64,000 bases of DNA from Micromonospora pattaloongensis (lineage in GTDB: Bacteria > Actinomycetota > Actinomycetes > Mycobacteriales > Micromonosporaceae). The notes beneath the pieces were generated by a model. The model made no database searches, was not told where the DNA came from, and worked only from the letters and a program-made list of their open reading frames with translations. The stretch is from NCBI RefSeq assembly GCF_900107255.1, contig NZ_FNPH01000010.1:1-64000 (forward strand), read 5' to 3'. The position numbers and the translations under genes were made by a program. Of the stretch, positions 32,557 to 45,487 are shown in pieces (the first letter of the stretch is position 1; every line of letters starts with the position of its first letter).

Positions 32557-34629
32557 TCAGAACAGGTCGAGCGGGTCGATCTGGATCCGGACCGGTTGGG
32601 CCGCCTTGCGCGCGGTCCGTACCGCGGCGGCCTCGTGCAGCGCGCGGGCCAGCGCCGCGGCGCGGGACCGGGCCACCCGGACGAGCATCCGCTCCTGGTC
32701 GTCGGCGGCCGGCACCGGACCGAGCAGCTCCGCCCCGTCGGGCAGCCGCGCCGCGGCCAGCAGGTCGGCCACGGCCTCGGGCGTTCCGGTGAGGCTGGCC
32801 ATTCGGGCCGCCGGCGGAAAGCCCAGCTCCCGCCGCTCGGCCAGCTCCCGCGTGGCGAACCAGCCCGGATCCCAGCGCAGCAGCGCCTGCACCGGGGCCA
32901 GCCCGCCGTCGGCGACGACGACGACCCGGCCGCCGGCCGCGCCCGGCCGGGCCAGCGCCGCGGCGCTCAGCCAGCGCCGCAGCGCCTCCTCGCCGGCGCG
33001 CAGGTCGGCGCGGGTCAGCAGCGCCCAGGTGTCCAGCAGCAGCACCGCGCCGTACCCGCCGTCGGCGACCGGCTCCGCGCCGGGCGTGGCGACGACCACG
33101 GCGGCCCCGCCGGGCACCGCGGTGAGCACCTCGTCGCGGCCGGAGGTGCGCACCGGCACGCCCGGAAACGCCCGCCCCAATTCCTCGGCGGTGCGACGCG
33201 CGCCCACCACCGCGGCGCGGAGCCGACGTCCGCCGCAGTGCGGGCAGGCGTACGCGGCGGCGATCCGGCCGCACCACTGGCAGGCCGGCGGCGAGGACGC
33301 CGAGCGCAGCGCGAGCGGGCCGGCGCAGTGCGGGCAGCGGGCCGGGGTACGACAGTCCACACACGACACCGCCGGCAGGTAACCGCGGCGCGGCACCTGT
33401 ACCAGCACCGGGGTGTCCGCCTTGAGCGCCGTGCGCGCCGCCTCCCACGCCAGGCTCGGCAGCCGGGCCGTCGCCGCCGCGGGATCGCGCGCCAGTTGCG
33501 GGTCGTCGCCGGTCGGGGCGATGCGCGGGGTACGCCGCCGCAGCGTCTCGCGGTCCGCGACGATCTCGCGCGCCCAGCCCGTCTCGATCAGCAACTGCGC
33601 CTCGCCGGAGCGGGTGTGCCCGGCGACCAGGGTGGCCGCGTCGGCGAGCTGCGCCCGGGTCAGCAGGACGTCGCGGGCGTGCGGGTACGGCGCGCGCGGT
33701 TCGGCGTGCAGGTCGTCGCCGTCGTCCCAGATCGCCACCAGCCCCAGCCGCCCGACCGGCGCGAACATCGCGGCCCGGGTGCCGGCGACCACCGGCACGG
33801 CGCCGCGGCTCGCGGTCAGGAAGGCGCGGTAGCGCTTGGCCGGGCCGAGCGCGGCGGAGAGCGCCACGTGCCGGTCGGGCCCGAGCACCGCGGTCAGCGC
33901 GGCGTCGAGCCGCTCCAGGTCGCGCGCGTCGGCGACCACGATCACCGCGCCCCGGCCGCCGGCGACGGTCGCGGCCGCGGCCTCGGCCAGTCGGGCCGGC
34001 CAGTCCTCGCCAGGCAGCGCGGACCAGACCGCCCGCGGGGCCCGTCCGTGCGCCAGCGCGCGCAGGAAGCCCGCCCCGGTCGGATAGTCGCGCCACCCCT
34101 GGTCCAGCTCCGCCAGCAGCTTCTCGGTGTCGCCCCCGGGCCCGCCCGCCGCGACGTCGGGATCAACGGCGGCGGGATCGGGGATGCCGGGATCGGAGGC
34201 CGCGAGATCCGGGGCGGCGGGATCGGGGGCGGCGGGCGTGGTGGCCGCCTGTTCGGCGCGGGCGTGCCGGGGCGGCACGGCGAGCCGCAGCACGTCGGCG
34301 AGGTTGCCCCCGTACCGGTCGGCCACCGCGCGGGCGAGTCGGGCGATCTCGGGGCTCAGCACCGGCTCGGGCGAGACCAGCCGTTCCAGGTACGCCAGCC
34401 GCCCGCCGTGCTCCGACGACTCGACCCGGTCCAGAAGCCAGCCGTCGACGAGTTGCCCGGCGAAGCGGACCCGTACCCGCGTGCCGGGCTGGGCGTCGTC
34501 GGCGAGCTCGGCCGGCACGAGGTAGTCGAACGGCCGGTCCAGGTGGGCCAGCGGCACGTCGACGCAGACGCGCGCGACCGGCAGCCGTTGCGCCGGCTGC
34601 CGGTCGCTGCGCTTGCGCGTCGTCGTCAC
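32557..34629 (-). CDS. priA: PriA-like primosomal protein lacking helicase motifs
   Basis: A 690-residue actinobacterial PriA. The N-terminal 3'-DNA-binding domain (about 15-120) and the zinc-binding cysteines (CVDC...CPHC...CQWCG...CPHCGG, about 445-495) are kept. The Walker A motif is absent (the region reads WSALPGEDWPARLA), and the DEAH-like box has become WDDGDD. It is therefore unlikely to be an ATP-driven helicase, as known for actinobacterial PriA. A roughly 40-residue Ala/Pro/Asp-rich linker (about 126-165) is encoded by imperfect gggatcgggggcg repeats at about 34160-34235. Confidence 0.88.
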   Translation of the reverse strand: MTTTRKRSDRQPAQRLPVARVCVDVPLAHLDRPFDYLVPAELADDAQPGTRVRVRFAGQLVDGWLLDRVESSEHGGRLAYLERLVSPEPVLSPEIARLARAVADRYGGNLADVLRLAVPPRHARAEQAATTPAAPDPAAPDLAASDPGIPDPAAVDPDVAAGGPGGDTEKLLAELDQGWRDYPTGAGFLRALAHGRAPRAVWSALPGEDWPARLAEAAAATVAGGRGAVIVVADARDLERLDAALTAVLGPDRHVALSAALGPAKRYRAFLTASRGAVPVVAGTRAAMFAPVGRLGLVAIWDDGDDLHAEPRAPYPHARDVLLTRAQLADAATLVAGHTRSGEAQLLIETGWAREIVADRETLRRRTPRIAPTGDDPQLARDPAAATARLPSLAWEAARTALKADTPVLVQVPRRGYLPAVSCVDCRTPARCPHCAGPLALRSASSPPACQWCGRIAAAYACPHCGGRRLRAAVVGARRTAEELGRAFPGVPVRTSGRDEVLTAVPGGAAVVVATPGAEPVADGGYGAVLLLDTWALLTRADLRAGEEALRRWLSAAALARPGAAGGRVVVVADGGLAPVQALLRWDPGWFATRELAERRELGFPPAARMASLTGTPEAVADLLAAARLPDGAELLGPVPAADDQERMLVRVARSRAAALARALHEAAAVRTARKAAQPVRIQIDPLDLF

Positions 34630-34785
34630 CGCGCCATCTTGCCCTGCCCCGGCGACGACCTGTCGTTCCGCCGGGTCCGCGCGGTAGGCGTGTCACATGT
34701 TCGAGCCGGGACCGGCGGAGTCCGCCTTCTCGCGCGAGGCCGCGGGCCGCGCCGCGTGGCTGTCGCACGCGAGCGGTGCGGGAAC

Positions 34786-34808
34786 GCCGCCGGCGGGGAG
34801 CCGGCGGC
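34786..34808 (-). terminator. Terminator hairpin after metK
   Basis: GCCGCCGGC-GGGGA-GCCGGCGGC is a 9-bp perfect stem with a 5-base loop, starting six bases after the metK stop. The rest of the gap 34630-34814 shows no convincing gene. Confidence 0.65.
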
Positions 34809-34814
34809 GGCCCG

Positions 34815-36008
34815 TCAGGCTCCGGCGGCCGACTTCAGATCTGCGGCCCGGTCGGTGTTCTCCCAGGTCAGGTCCGGCAGCTCACGGCCGAAGTGACCGT
34901 AGGACGCGGTCTGCTGGTAGATCGGGCGCAGCAGGTCGAGGTCGCGGATGATCGCGGCCGGCCGCAGGTCGAAAACGTCGCCGATCGCCCTCTCGATCCG
35001 CTCCACCGGCACGTTCTCGGTGCCGAACGTCTCGACGAACAGGCTCACCGGGTGCGCCTTACCGATCGCGTACGCCACCTGGACCTCACAGCGCTCCGCG
35101 AGCCCGGCGGCGACCACGTTCTTGGCCACCCAGCGCATCGCGTACGCCGCCGAGCGGTCGACCTTCGACGGGTCCTTGCCGGAGAACGCGCCGCCACCGT
35201 GCCGCGCATAGCCGCCGTACGTATCGACGATGATCTTCCGGCCGGTCAGGCCGGCGTCACCCATCGGCCCGCCGATCTCGAAGCGGCCGGTCGGGTTCAC
35301 CAGCAGCCGGTAGCCCTCGGTGTCCAGCCCCAGCCCCTCCAGCTCGGGGGCGATGACGTGCTCGCGCACGTCGGGGGTCAGCAGCGACTCCAGCGAGATG
35401 TCGGCCGCGTGCTGGCTCGACACCACGACGGTGTCCAGCCGCACCGGACGCAGCCCGTCGTACTCGATCGTCACCTGCGTCTTGCCGTCCGGCCGCAGGT
35501 ACGGGATCGTGCCGTCCTTGCGCGCCGCGGAGAGCCGGCGGGCCAGCCGGTGCGCCAGCGCGATCGGCAACGGCATCAGCTCGGGCGTCTCGGAGCAGGC
35601 GAAACCGAACATCATGCCCTGGTCGCCGGCGCCCTGGGCGTCGAGCGCGTCGCCGCTCTCGCCGGCGCGCAGCTCGAACGCGCTGTCGACGCCCTGCGCG
35701 ATGTCGGGCGACTGGGACCCGATCGACACGCTCACCCCACAGGAGGCGCCGTCGAAGCCCTTCTTCGACGAGTCGTAGCCGATACCGAGAATCGTCTCCC
35801 GGACGATGGTCGGAATGTCGGCGTACGCCTGCGTGGTCACCTCACCGGCGACGTGCACCTGACCGGTCGTGATCAGCGTCTCGACGGCGACCCGGCTGCG
35901 CGGGTCCTGGGCGAGCAGCGCATCGAGGACGCCGTCGCTGATCTGGTCGGCGATCTTGTCGGGGTGGCCTTCCGTGACCGACTCGGAGGTGAATAGGCGG
36001 CGTGCCAC
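34815..36008 (-). CDS. metK: S-adenosylmethionine synthase
   Basis: A 397-residue enzyme that makes SAM from methionine and [22 protein letters not shown] (N-terminal), [12 protein letters not shown] and [19 protein letters not shown] are the family motifs. GTG 36008 has GGAG just upstream; a TTG 18 bases earlier is unlikely. It has its own promoter and terminator. No SAM riboswitch is recognisable upstream. Confidence 0.97.
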   Translation of the reverse strand: MARRLFTSESVTEGHPDKIADQISDGVLDALLAQDPRSRVAVETLITTGQVHVAGEVTTQAYADIPTIVRETILGIGYDSSKKGFDGASCGVSVSIGSQSPDIAQGVDSAFELRAGESGDALDAQGAGDQGMMFGFACSETPELMPLPIALAHRLARRLSAARKDGTIPYLRPDGKTQVTIEYDGLRPVRLDTVVVSSQHAADISLESLLTPDVREHVIAPELEGLGLDTEGYRLLVNPTGRFEIGGPMGDAGLTGRKIIVDTYGGYARHGGGAFSGKDPSKVDRSAAYAMRWVAKNVVAAGLAERCEVQVAYAIGKAHPVSLFVETFGTENVPVERIERAIGDVFDLRPAAIIRDLDLLRPIYQQTASYGHFGRELPDLTWENTDRAADLKSAAGA

Positions 36009-36043
36009 GGTGCTCCTCAATCTCAACGAGTAGTTCCCGCGGC

Positions 36044-36072
36044 AGTCTAGTCACGGTCGCACGGACGGCGAA
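36044..36072 (-). promoter_or_regulatory. metK promoter candidate
   Basis: The minus strand has TTCGCC (36072 to 36067), 17 bases, then TAGACT (36049 to 36044). The start would lie near 36037, about 30 bases before the GTG. Confidence 0.55.
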
Positions 36073-36098
36073 GGTGAAGCCGAGGGCTTGCGTACAAA

Positions 36099-37340
36099 TC
36101 AGGACGACGCGGCGAGACGAGCGACCACCAGGTCCCAGACGGCGTCGGCCAGGTCCTCCTTCGGCCGCTCCGGGAGCACCTCGGTCGAGCCGTCCGCGCC
36201 GAGCACGGTGGCCGCGTTGGTCTCGGCGCCGAAGACCTTGTCGACACCGACCTCGTTGACGACGATCAGGTCGGCCCGCTTGCGCGCGAGCTTCGCCCGG
36301 GCGTTGGCCAGCGCGTCGCCGGTCTCGGCGGCGAACGCCACGAGCACCTGGCCGGGACGCTTGCGCATCCCCAGCTCAGCGGCGATGTCGGGGTTGGTGA
36401 CCAGCTCGATCACGGGCGCGACGCCGTCGTCCGACTTCTTGATTTTGGACTCGGCGTAGTGGGCGGGCCGGAAGTCGGCGGGCGCCGCGGCCATCACCAC
36501 CACGTCGGCCGTCTCCGCGGCCGCCAGGGTCGCCGCGCGCAGCTGTTCGGTGGTGCCGACGGACACCAGCTCCACCCCGGCCGGGTCGGGCAGGGACACG
36601 TTCGCCGAGACGAGCGTCACACGGGCGCCGCGCGCGGCGGCGGCGCGGGCGAACGCGTACCCCTGCTTGCCCGACGACCGGTTGCCCAGGAAGCGGACCG
36701 GGTCGAGCGGCTCGCGGGTGCCGCCGGCGGTGACGACCACGTGCCGGCCGGTCAGGTCCCGCGGCGCGGTCGCCCCGCGGGCCAGCACCCGGCGGGCGAT
36801 CGCGAAGATCTCGGCGGGGTCGGGCAGCCGCCCCTTGCCGGTGTCGACCCCGGTGAGCCGGCCGACGGCGGGCTCGATGACGAGCACGCCGCGGCGGCGC
36901 AGGGTCGCGACGTTGTCGACGGTGGCGGGGTGCTCCCACATCTCGGTGTGCATGGCGGGCGCCAGCACGACCGGACACCGGGCCGTCAGCAGCGTGTTGG
37001 TGAGCAGGTCGTCGGCGAGCCCGTGCGCGGCCTTGCCGAGCAGGTCGGCGGTGGCGGGGGCGACGACCACGAGATCGGCCTGCTGACCGAGCCGGACGTG
37101 CGGAACCTCGTGCACGTCGGACCAGACGTCGTCGGCGACGGGATGGCCGGAGAGCGCCGCCCAGGTCGGCGCCCCGACGAAGCGCAGCGCCGCCGCGGTC
37201 GGGACCACGCGGACGCGGTGGCCGCTCTCGGTGAAGAGCCGCAGCAGCTCGCACGCCTTGTACGCGGCGATGCCGCCGCCGACGCCGAGAACTACGCGTG
37301 GACCCGAGGCGTCGGCGACGGTGTGATCAGGACTGCTCAA
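36099..37340 (-). CDS. coaBC: Phosphopantothenoylcysteine decarboxylase / phosphopantothenate-cysteine ligase
   Basis: A 413-residue bifunctional coenzyme A enzyme. The CoaC flavoprotein domain (about 12-190) has [16 protein letters not shown], the active-site His in [10 protein letters not shown] and the substrate clamp PAMHTEMW. The CoaB domain (about 200-405) has [22 protein letters not shown]-type motifs and KKSDD near the nucleotide site. No ATG or GTG fits; the TTG at 37340 gives the right length and overlaps the rpoZ 3' end by 14 bases. Translational coupling is likely. Confidence 0.93.
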   Translation of the reverse strand: MSSPDHTVADASGPRVVLGVGGGIAAYKACELLRLFTESGHRVRVVPTAAALRFVGAPTWAALSGHPVADDVWSDVHEVPHVRLGQQADLVVVAPATADLLGKAAHGLADDLLTNTLLTARCPVVLAPAMHTEMWEHPATVDNVATLRRRGVLVIEPAVGRLTGVDTGKGRLPDPAEIFAIARRVLARGATAPRDLTGRHVVVTAGGTREPLDPVRFLGNRSSGKQGYAFARAAAARGARVTLVSANVSLPDPAGVELVSVGTTEQLRAATLAAAETADVVVMAAAPADFRPAHYAESKIKKSDDGVAPVIELVTNPDIAAELGMRKRPGQVLVAFAAETGDALANARAKLARKRADLIVVNEVGVDKVFGAETNAATVLGADGSTEVLPERPKEDLADAVWDLVVARLAASS

Positions 37341-37590
37341 TCGGCTCAGCGGTGAGCAGACCGGCGTTGATCTCGCGCATGGCGATGGAGAGCGGCTTCT
37401 CCTGCGGCGTGGTCTCCACCAGCGGGCCGACGTACTCGAGCAGGCCCTCGCCGAGTTGGCTGTAGTAGGCGTTGACCTGCCGCGCGCGCTTGGCGGCGAA
37501 GATCACCAGCGCGTACTTCGACGTCGTCTTCTCGAGCAACTCGTCGATCGGCGGGTTGGTGATGCCTTCCGGATTCGCGATGGATCCCAC
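37327..37590 (-). CDS. rpoZ: RNA polymerase omega subunit
   Basis: An 87-residue omega subunit that helps assemble the beta' subunit. [19 protein letters not shown] and [13 protein letters not shown] are diagnostic. It starts at GTG 37590, 39 bases after gmk, in the conserved mihF-gmk-rpoZ-coaBC-metK order of actinobacteria. Confidence 0.96.
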   Translation of the reverse strand: MGSIANPEGITNPPIDELLEKTTSKYALVIFAAKRARQVNAYYSQLGEGLLEYVGPLVETTPQEKPLSIAMREINAGLLTAEPIEQS

Positions 37591-37629
37591 GAGTGTGCAA
37601 CCTCTGTGTCTGCGTGAGCTCCCGAGTCG

Positions 37630-38238
37630 TCAGGCGGAGCTCTGCGGTTGGGCCGGAGTCAGAAATGATGAACCGAGCAATCCTACCAGCTCTTCGGCGG
37701 CCCGCTCGACCTGGTCGTTGACGACCGTCACGTCGAACTCGTTCTCGGCGGCGAGCTCCTCGTCGGCGTGGACCAGGCGACGACGGATCGTCTCCTCGTC
37801 GTCCGTGCCGCGCCCGATCAGCCGCCGCTTGAGCTCCTCGACGCTGGGCGGCGCCAGGAACACCAGCTGCGCCTCCGGCATCGCCGCCCGGACCTGCCGG
37901 GCGCCCTGGAGGTCGATCTTCAACAGGACCGGCTCGCCGTTGTGCAGCCTCGCCTCGACCGCCTTGCGGGGCGTGCCGTAGAGGTTGCCGGCGAACTCGG
38001 CCCACTCGAGCAGGTCGCCATCGGCGATCATCCGCTCGAACTCGGGTCGGTCGACGAAGTAGTAGTGCACCCCGTCGACCTCGTAGTCGCGCATCTTTCG
38101 CGTGGTGACTGACACCGACAGCCAGACCCACGGCGAGCGCGCCCGGATCAACTCGATCACGCTGTCCTTGCCGACCCCCGAGGGGCCGGAAAGCACCGTG
38201 AGCCGAGCTGCCGGGCGCGCGTCGTCATCCATGCTCAC
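37630..38238 (-). CDS. gmk: Guanylate kinase
   Basis: A 202-residue GMP kinase. The P-loop is [11 protein letters not shown]. The GMP-binding region reads [20 protein letters not shown], and the LID spans about 140-165. It has an ~18-residue Ser/Ala/Gln tail. The GTG at 38238 is used; an ATG two codons later is equally possible. It lies 26 bases after mihF. Confidence 0.96.
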   Translation of the reverse strand: MSMDDDARPAARLTVLSGPSGVGKDSVIELIRARSPWVWLSVSVTTRKMRDYEVDGVHYYFVDRPEFERMIADGDLLEWAEFAGNLYGTPRKAVEARLHNGEPVLLKIDLQGARQVRAAMPEAQLVFLAPPSVEELKRRLIGRGTDDEETIRRRLVHADEELAAENEFDVTVVNDQVERAAEELVGLLGSSFLTPAQPQSSA

Positions 38239-38264
38239 TGCTTGTTTCTACACGAGCCCGCGAA

Positions 38265-38582
38265 TCAGTTCGCGGAGAACTCCCCAAGCAGTGCCTTGCG
38301 CTGCTGCTCGCCGAGGCCGCGGAGGCGGCGGCTGTCGGCAATCTTGAGCTTTTCCATGATCTGCGTCGCCCGGATCTTGCCGATGCCCGGCATCGCCTGC
38401 AGGACGGCCGAGACCTTGAGCTTGCCGACGACGTCGTCCGCCTCCGCCCGGTCGAGCACGTCGGCGAGCGTGGTCTTGCCCTGCTTGAGCTGATCCTTCA
38501 GCTCAGCACGGGCCTTGCGGATCTCCGCGGCCTTCTCCAGCGCTGCTGCGCGCTGTTCGGGGGTCAGTGACGGGAGCGGCAC
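38265..38582 (-). CDS. mihF: Actinobacterial integration host factor (mIHF)
   Basis: A 105-residue nucleoid protein specific to actinobacteria, unrelated to the HU-fold IHF of enterics. The N-terminal helix LTPEQRAAALEKAAEIRKAR leads into a helix-two-turn-helix DNA-binding fold with VLQAMPGIGKIRATQIME. It starts at GTG 38582 behind its own promoter. It binds and bends DNA and is essential in mycobacteria. Confidence 0.95.
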   Translation of the reverse strand: MPLPSLTPEQRAAALEKAAEIRKARAELKDQLKQGKTTLADVLDRAEADDVVGKLKVSAVLQAMPGIGKIRATQIMEKLKIADSRRLRGLGEQQRKALLGEFSAN

Positions 38583-38686
38583 CAGTTCTCCTCAGGTCCC
38601 TATTGCGACGGGCGGGACGCACCGCCGCATCTGTGAAACGTGGTGTGGCCGTGAACCAAAGGGGCATGTGGTTCCCAGCGCGGGGA

Positions 38687-38715
38687 AAACTAGCCGCCAG
38701 CGACGTTTTCGGCAA
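38687..38715 (-). promoter_or_regulatory. Promoter of mihF-gmk-rpoZ-coaBC
   Basis: The minus strand has TTGCCG (38715 to 38710), 17 bases, then TAGTTT (38692 to 38687), giving a leader of roughly 100 bases before mihF. Confidence 0.55.
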
Positions 38716-38753
38716 CGTGGGCACGCCATGATCACTAAAACGGCACAGCCCCG

Positions 38754-39596
38754 TCACAGAGCCGCGACGTCGAGCGCGGACCGGCATTCGACCAGCACGC
38801 GGGCGGTCGCGGCGCGCAGATCGGCGATCTCCGGCCCCGCGCCGAGAACCTCCCGGGAGTACGACGGCAGCACGGAACGGATCGCGGAACCGAAGACCGT
38901 TCGCAGGTCAGCGGCGGTCCCGCCCTGCGCGCCGAGGCCCGGCGCGAGCAGCGGACCGTTCACGGTGGACAGATCGTGACCTGTGTCACCGATGGTCGCG
39001 CCGACCACGAGCCCGATGCTGCCCAGTGGCTGCGCACCCGCGTTGAGCTGGGAAATCTCATCGATGACCGTCTGGGCGACGGTCCGGCCGTCGGCGCCGC
39101 GCGCGTGCTGCACCGCCGGCCCCTCCGGATTCGAGGTCAGCGCCAGCACGAAGACGCCGCCGCCGTGGGCCGCCGCCGCGTCGAACATCGGGGCGAGCGC
39201 GCCGACACCCAGATAGGGGCTGGCGGTGATCGCGTCGGCGGCCAGCGGGCTCGACGGATCGAGGTAGGCGGCGGCGTACGCGGCGACCGTCGAGCCGATG
39301 TCGCCGCGCTTCACGTCGAGCAGCACGAGCGCGCCGGCCTCGCGCAACTGTCGGATAGTTGACTCAAGCACGGCCACTCCTCGGGAGCCGAAACGCTCGA
39401 AGAAGGCCGACTGCGGCTTCACCACGGCGACCCGGTCGGCGAGCGCCGCGACGACCGTCTCGGAGAAGCGGGTCAGGCCCGCGAGGTCGTCCGAGAGCCC
39501 CCACCGCGCCAGCAGCGACGGGTGCGGGTCGATGCCGACACAGAGCGGCCCCCGCTCCGCCGTCGCCCGGTGCAGCCGTACGCCGAAGGTCTCCAT
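38754..39596 (-). CDS. pyrF: Orotidine-5'-phosphate decarboxylase, type 2
   Basis: A 280-residue TIM-barrel enzyme and the final step to UMP. LCVGIDPHPSLL and the catalytic LLDVKRGDIGST (Asp-x-Lys-x-x-Asp) identify the long type-2 form usual in actinobacteria. It starts only 18 bases after bioA and is probably translated from the same mRNA, although it belongs to the pyr pathway. Confidence 0.95.
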   Translation of the reverse strand: METFGVRLHRATAERGPLCVGIDPHPSLLARWGLSDDLAGLTRFSETVVAALADRVAVVKPQSAFFERFGSRGVAVLESTIRQLREAGALVLLDVKRGDIGSTVAAYAAAYLDPSSPLAADAITASPYLGVGALAPMFDAAAAHGGGVFVLALTSNPEGPAVQHARGADGRTVAQTVIDEISQLNAGAQPLGSIGLVVGATIGDTGHDLSTVNGPLLAPGLGAQGGTAADLRTVFGSAIRSVLPSYSREVLGAGPEIADLRAATARVLVECRSALDVAAL

Positions 39597-39614
39597 CTGG
39601 GTACCCCTGTCGTG

Positions 39615-40943
39615 TCAGGCCGCCAGGGCGGCCGCGCCGATCGCGCGGGTGATCCGCGCGACGTCCTCGTCGGCCGCCACGTACGGCGGCATCGTGTAGA
39701 TCAGATCCCGGAACGGGCGCAGCCACACGCCCTCGGCCACCGCGGCGGCGGTCGCGGCCGCCATGTCGACCTCGCGGTCGAGCTGCACGACCCCGATCGC
39801 GCCGAGCACCCGGACGTCGACCACCCCGGGCGCCCCCGCCAACGGCGCCAGCCCGGCGCGCAGCCCCGCCTCGATGCGGTCCACCGCGGCCGCCCAGCCG
39901 CCCGCTGCGGCGTCGCGGTCCGCACCGGGCCCCGACGCGGCCGCCGGCGTCGTCGCCGCGCCGAGCAGCCCGATGGAGGCGTTGGCGACGGCGCACGCCA
40001 GCGGGTTGCCCATGAAGGTGGGGCCGTGCGCGAGCACGCCCTGCGCGGAGATCCCCCGCGCCACCTCGGGCGTGCACAGCGCCGCGGCCAGCGTCAGGTA
40101 CCCGCCGGTCAGGGCCTTGCCCAGACACATCACGTCGGGCGTGACCCCGGCGTGGTCGGCGGCGAAGAGCGCGCCGGTACGCCCGAAGCCGGTCGCGATC
40201 TCGTCGAAGATCAGCAGCACGTCGTGCGCCGCGGTCACCTCGCGCAGCACGCGCAGGTAGCCGGGGTTGTGGAACCGCATCCCGCCGGCGCCCTGCACGA
40301 CCGGCTCCACGATCACGGCGGCCAGCTCGTCGGCGTGCCGCGCGACCGCGTCGGTGAGCGTCGCGACGTACGCGTCGTCGAGCGGGGCGTCGAACCCGTC
40401 CGGCGGCGCCGGCGCGAAGATCTGCCGGGGCAGCACGCCGGTCCAGAGATGGTGCATCCCGCCCTCGGGATCGCAGACGCTCATCGGGTGGAAGGTGTCG
40501 CCGTGGTAGCCGCCGCGCCAGGTGGCCAGTCGGCGCTTGTCCGGCCGTCCGCGGCCGCGCTGGTACTGCAGGGCCATCTTGATCGCGACCTCGACGCTGA
40601 CCGAGCCGGAGTCGCAGAGGAAGACGTGCTCCAGGCCGGGCGGGGTGAGTGCGACGAGGGTACGTGCCAGCGTGACCGCGGGCTCGTGGGTGAGTCCGCC
40701 GAACATCACGTGGCTCATCCGGCCGAGCTGGTCGGTGACGGCCGCGTCCAGCACCGGGTGCCGGTAGCCGTGGATCGCCGACCACCACGACGACATGCCG
40801 TCGACCAGCTCCCGGCCGTCGGCCAGCCGCAGCCGCACGCCGGTCGCGCTCTCCACGACGTACGGCGGCACGCCGGCCGGCATCGGGGCGTACGGGTGCC
40901 AGACGTGCGCCCGGTCGTACCCGGCGATCTCCTCCGCCCTCAC
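39615..40943 (-). CDS. bioA: Adenosylmethionine-8-amino-7-oxononanoate aminotransferase
   Basis: A 442-residue class-III PLP aminotransferase that makes the biotin precursor DAPA, with SAM as amino donor. The BioA-specific HPYAPM and [15 protein letters not shown] segments are present. The PLP lysine is in [10 protein letters not shown], and [12 protein letters not shown] is conserved. GTG 40943 has GGGGAG about seven bases upstream. No bioB, bioD or bioF is nearby. It lies between pyrD and pyrF. Confidence 0.93.
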   Translation of the reverse strand: MRAEEIAGYDRAHVWHPYAPMPAGVPPYVVESATGVRLRLADGRELVDGMSSWWSAIHGYRHPVLDAAVTDQLGRMSHVMFGGLTHEPAVTLARTLVALTPPGLEHVFLCDSGSVSVEVAIKMALQYQRGRGRPDKRRLATWRGGYHGDTFHPMSVCDPEGGMHHLWTGVLPRQIFAPAPPDGFDAPLDDAYVATLTDAVARHADELAAVIVEPVVQGAGGMRFHNPGYLRVLREVTAAHDVLLIFDEIATGFGRTGALFAADHAGVTPDVMCLGKALTGGYLTLAAALCTPEVARGISAQGVLAHGPTFMGNPLACAVANASIGLLGAATTPAAASGPGADRDAAAGGWAAAVDRIEAGLRAGLAPLAGAPGVVDVRVLGAIGVVQLDREVDMAAATAAAVAEGVWLRPFRDLIYTMPPYVAADEDVARITRAIGAAALAA

Positions 40944-40986
40944 GCGCTGCTCCCCTCTCTGCGCGGCCCAGCGCCCCGCCGCCCTG

Positions 40987-41049
40987 CGTTGATCATGAGG
41001 TTTGCCGCGCACGGCACGGCGAATCGCGCGGTACATCTCATGATCAACG
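40987..41049 (-). terminator. Inverted repeat at the pyrD 3' end
   Basis: CGTTGATCATGAG (40987-40999) and CTCATGATCAACG (41037-41049) form a 13-bp perfect stem around 37 bases. The pyrD stop codon (41044-41046) lies inside the upstream arm. It is a possible terminator between pyrD and bioA. Confidence 0.5.
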
Positions 41050-42084
41050 AGAGGGGGCGGCCCGGCACTGCCGGGCGATGGCGCGCACCAGCGCCGGCCC
41101 GCGGTAGATGAAACCCGTGTAGAGCTGGACCAGGGCCGCACCGGCGTCGAACATCCGCGCCGCGTCGTCCGGGTCGAGGAGGCCGCCGACGCCGATCACC
41201 GGCAGCGCCCCGCCGGTCTGGCGGTGCACGAAGGAGACGACCGACCGGGCGCGCTCGGTCAGCGGGCGGCCGGAGAGGCCTCCGGCCTCGGCGGCGCGCG
41301 GCGCGTCCGCGGCGGCCAGCCCGTCGCGGCCGAGCGTGGTGTTGGTGGCGATCACCCCGGCGGCGCCGCGGGCCAGGCAGACCTCCAGCACCTCGGCGAT
41401 CGCCGGCTCGGTCAGGTCCGGCGCGATCTTCACCAGGATCGGCTTCTCCCCCACCAGCGCCGACAGGATCGCGTCGAGCTGATCGCGGTCCTGCAGCGAG
41501 CGCAGCCCCGGCGTGTTCGGCGAGGAGACGTTGACCGCGAAGTAGTCGCCGTGCCCGCTGAGCGCCTTGTACGAGGCCAGGTAGTCGTCGACCGCCTCGT
41601 CCAGCGGCGTGATCTTCGACTTGCCGAGCGAGATGCCGAGCGGCACCGGGGTCCGCCCGCTGGCGAGCGGCCCGAGCGCCGCCAGCCGGGCGGCCAGCGC
41701 CGCCGCGCCGGCGTTGTTGAAGCCCATCCGGTTGATCACTGCCTCGCTGTCCCGGAGCCGGAACAGCCGGGGCCGCGGGTTGCCGGGCTGTGCGTGCGCG
41801 GTGACCGTGCCGACCTCGACGAAGCCGAAGCCGAGCGCCGGCCAGGCCGGCAGCGCGACGCCGTTCTTGTCCATGCCGGCGGCGAGCCCCACCGGGTTCG
41901 GGAACTCCACCCCGAACACCCGGCGGGGCGCCGTCACGCCGTAGCGGGCCCGCAGCGCGGCCAGCGCCACCCGGTTCCGGGAGACGGCGGCGAGCCGACG
42001 CAGCGTCCACTCGTGGGCGGCCTCGGCGTCCCCGCCGCCGATCCGGAACAGCGCCGACCGCGCCAGCCCGTACCCGTCGATCAC
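41044..42084 (-). CDS. pyrD: Dihydroorotate dehydrogenase, class 2 (quinone-dependent)
   Basis: A 346-residue membrane-associated flavoenzyme that oxidises dihydroorotate. The N-terminal helices (about 1-40) that bind quinone mark class 2. [14 protein letters not shown] holds the catalytic Ser, and INRMGFNN and GVGGL bind FMN. GTG 42084 has GGGGGA eight bases upstream and is preferred to GTG 42102, which begins seven bases after a terminator hairpin and has no ribosome site. Confidence 0.94.
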   Translation of the reverse strand: MIDGYGLARSALFRIGGGDAEAAHEWTLRRLAAVSRNRVALAALRARYGVTAPRRVFGVEFPNPVGLAAGMDKNGVALPAWPALGFGFVEVGTVTAHAQPGNPRPRLFRLRDSEAVINRMGFNNAGAAALAARLAALGPLASGRTPVPLGISLGKSKITPLDEAVDDYLASYKALSGHGDYFAVNVSSPNTPGLRSLQDRDQLDAILSALVGEKPILVKIAPDLTEPAIAEVLEVCLARGAAGVIATNTTLGRDGLAAADAPRAAEAGGLSGRPLTERARSVVSFVHRQTGGALPVIGVGGLLDPDDAARMFDAGAALVQLYTGFIYRGPALVRAIARQCRAAPSR

Positions 42085-42108
42085 CGGGCGGTCCCCCGCC
42101 ACACCGAC

Positions 42109-42141
42109 CGATCAGGGCAGGGGCGGCCCCTGCCCTGATCG
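42109..42141 (-). terminator. Strong terminator hairpin after carB
   Basis: CGATCAGGGCAGGGG-CGG-CCCCTGCCCTGATCG has a 15-bp perfect stem with a 3-base loop. It lies between the carB stop and pyrD and separates pyrD from the pyrR-carB operon unless read-through occurs. Confidence 0.85.
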
Positions 42142-42163
42142 ACGGGGGTGGGCGAGCCCGGCG

Positions 42164-45486
<3,323 letters not shown>

Positions 45487-45487
<1 letters not shown>

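Noticed and set aside
34160-34235. Short repeated gggatcgggggcg units that could suggest a repeat array or CRISPR
   Set aside because: The units are imperfect, 12-15 bases, in frame and inside priA; they encode a flexible Ala/Pro/Asp linker.
34630-34814. Possible small plus-strand gene starting at 34697 (MFEPGPAESAFSREAAG...)
   Set aside because: It has no convincing ribosome site or promoter, runs into metK on the other strand and through its terminator hairpin, and shows no known family.
36009-36098. SAM riboswitch upstream of metK
   Set aside because: The interval is only 90 bases and shows promoter elements but none of the conserved SAM-riboswitch cores.
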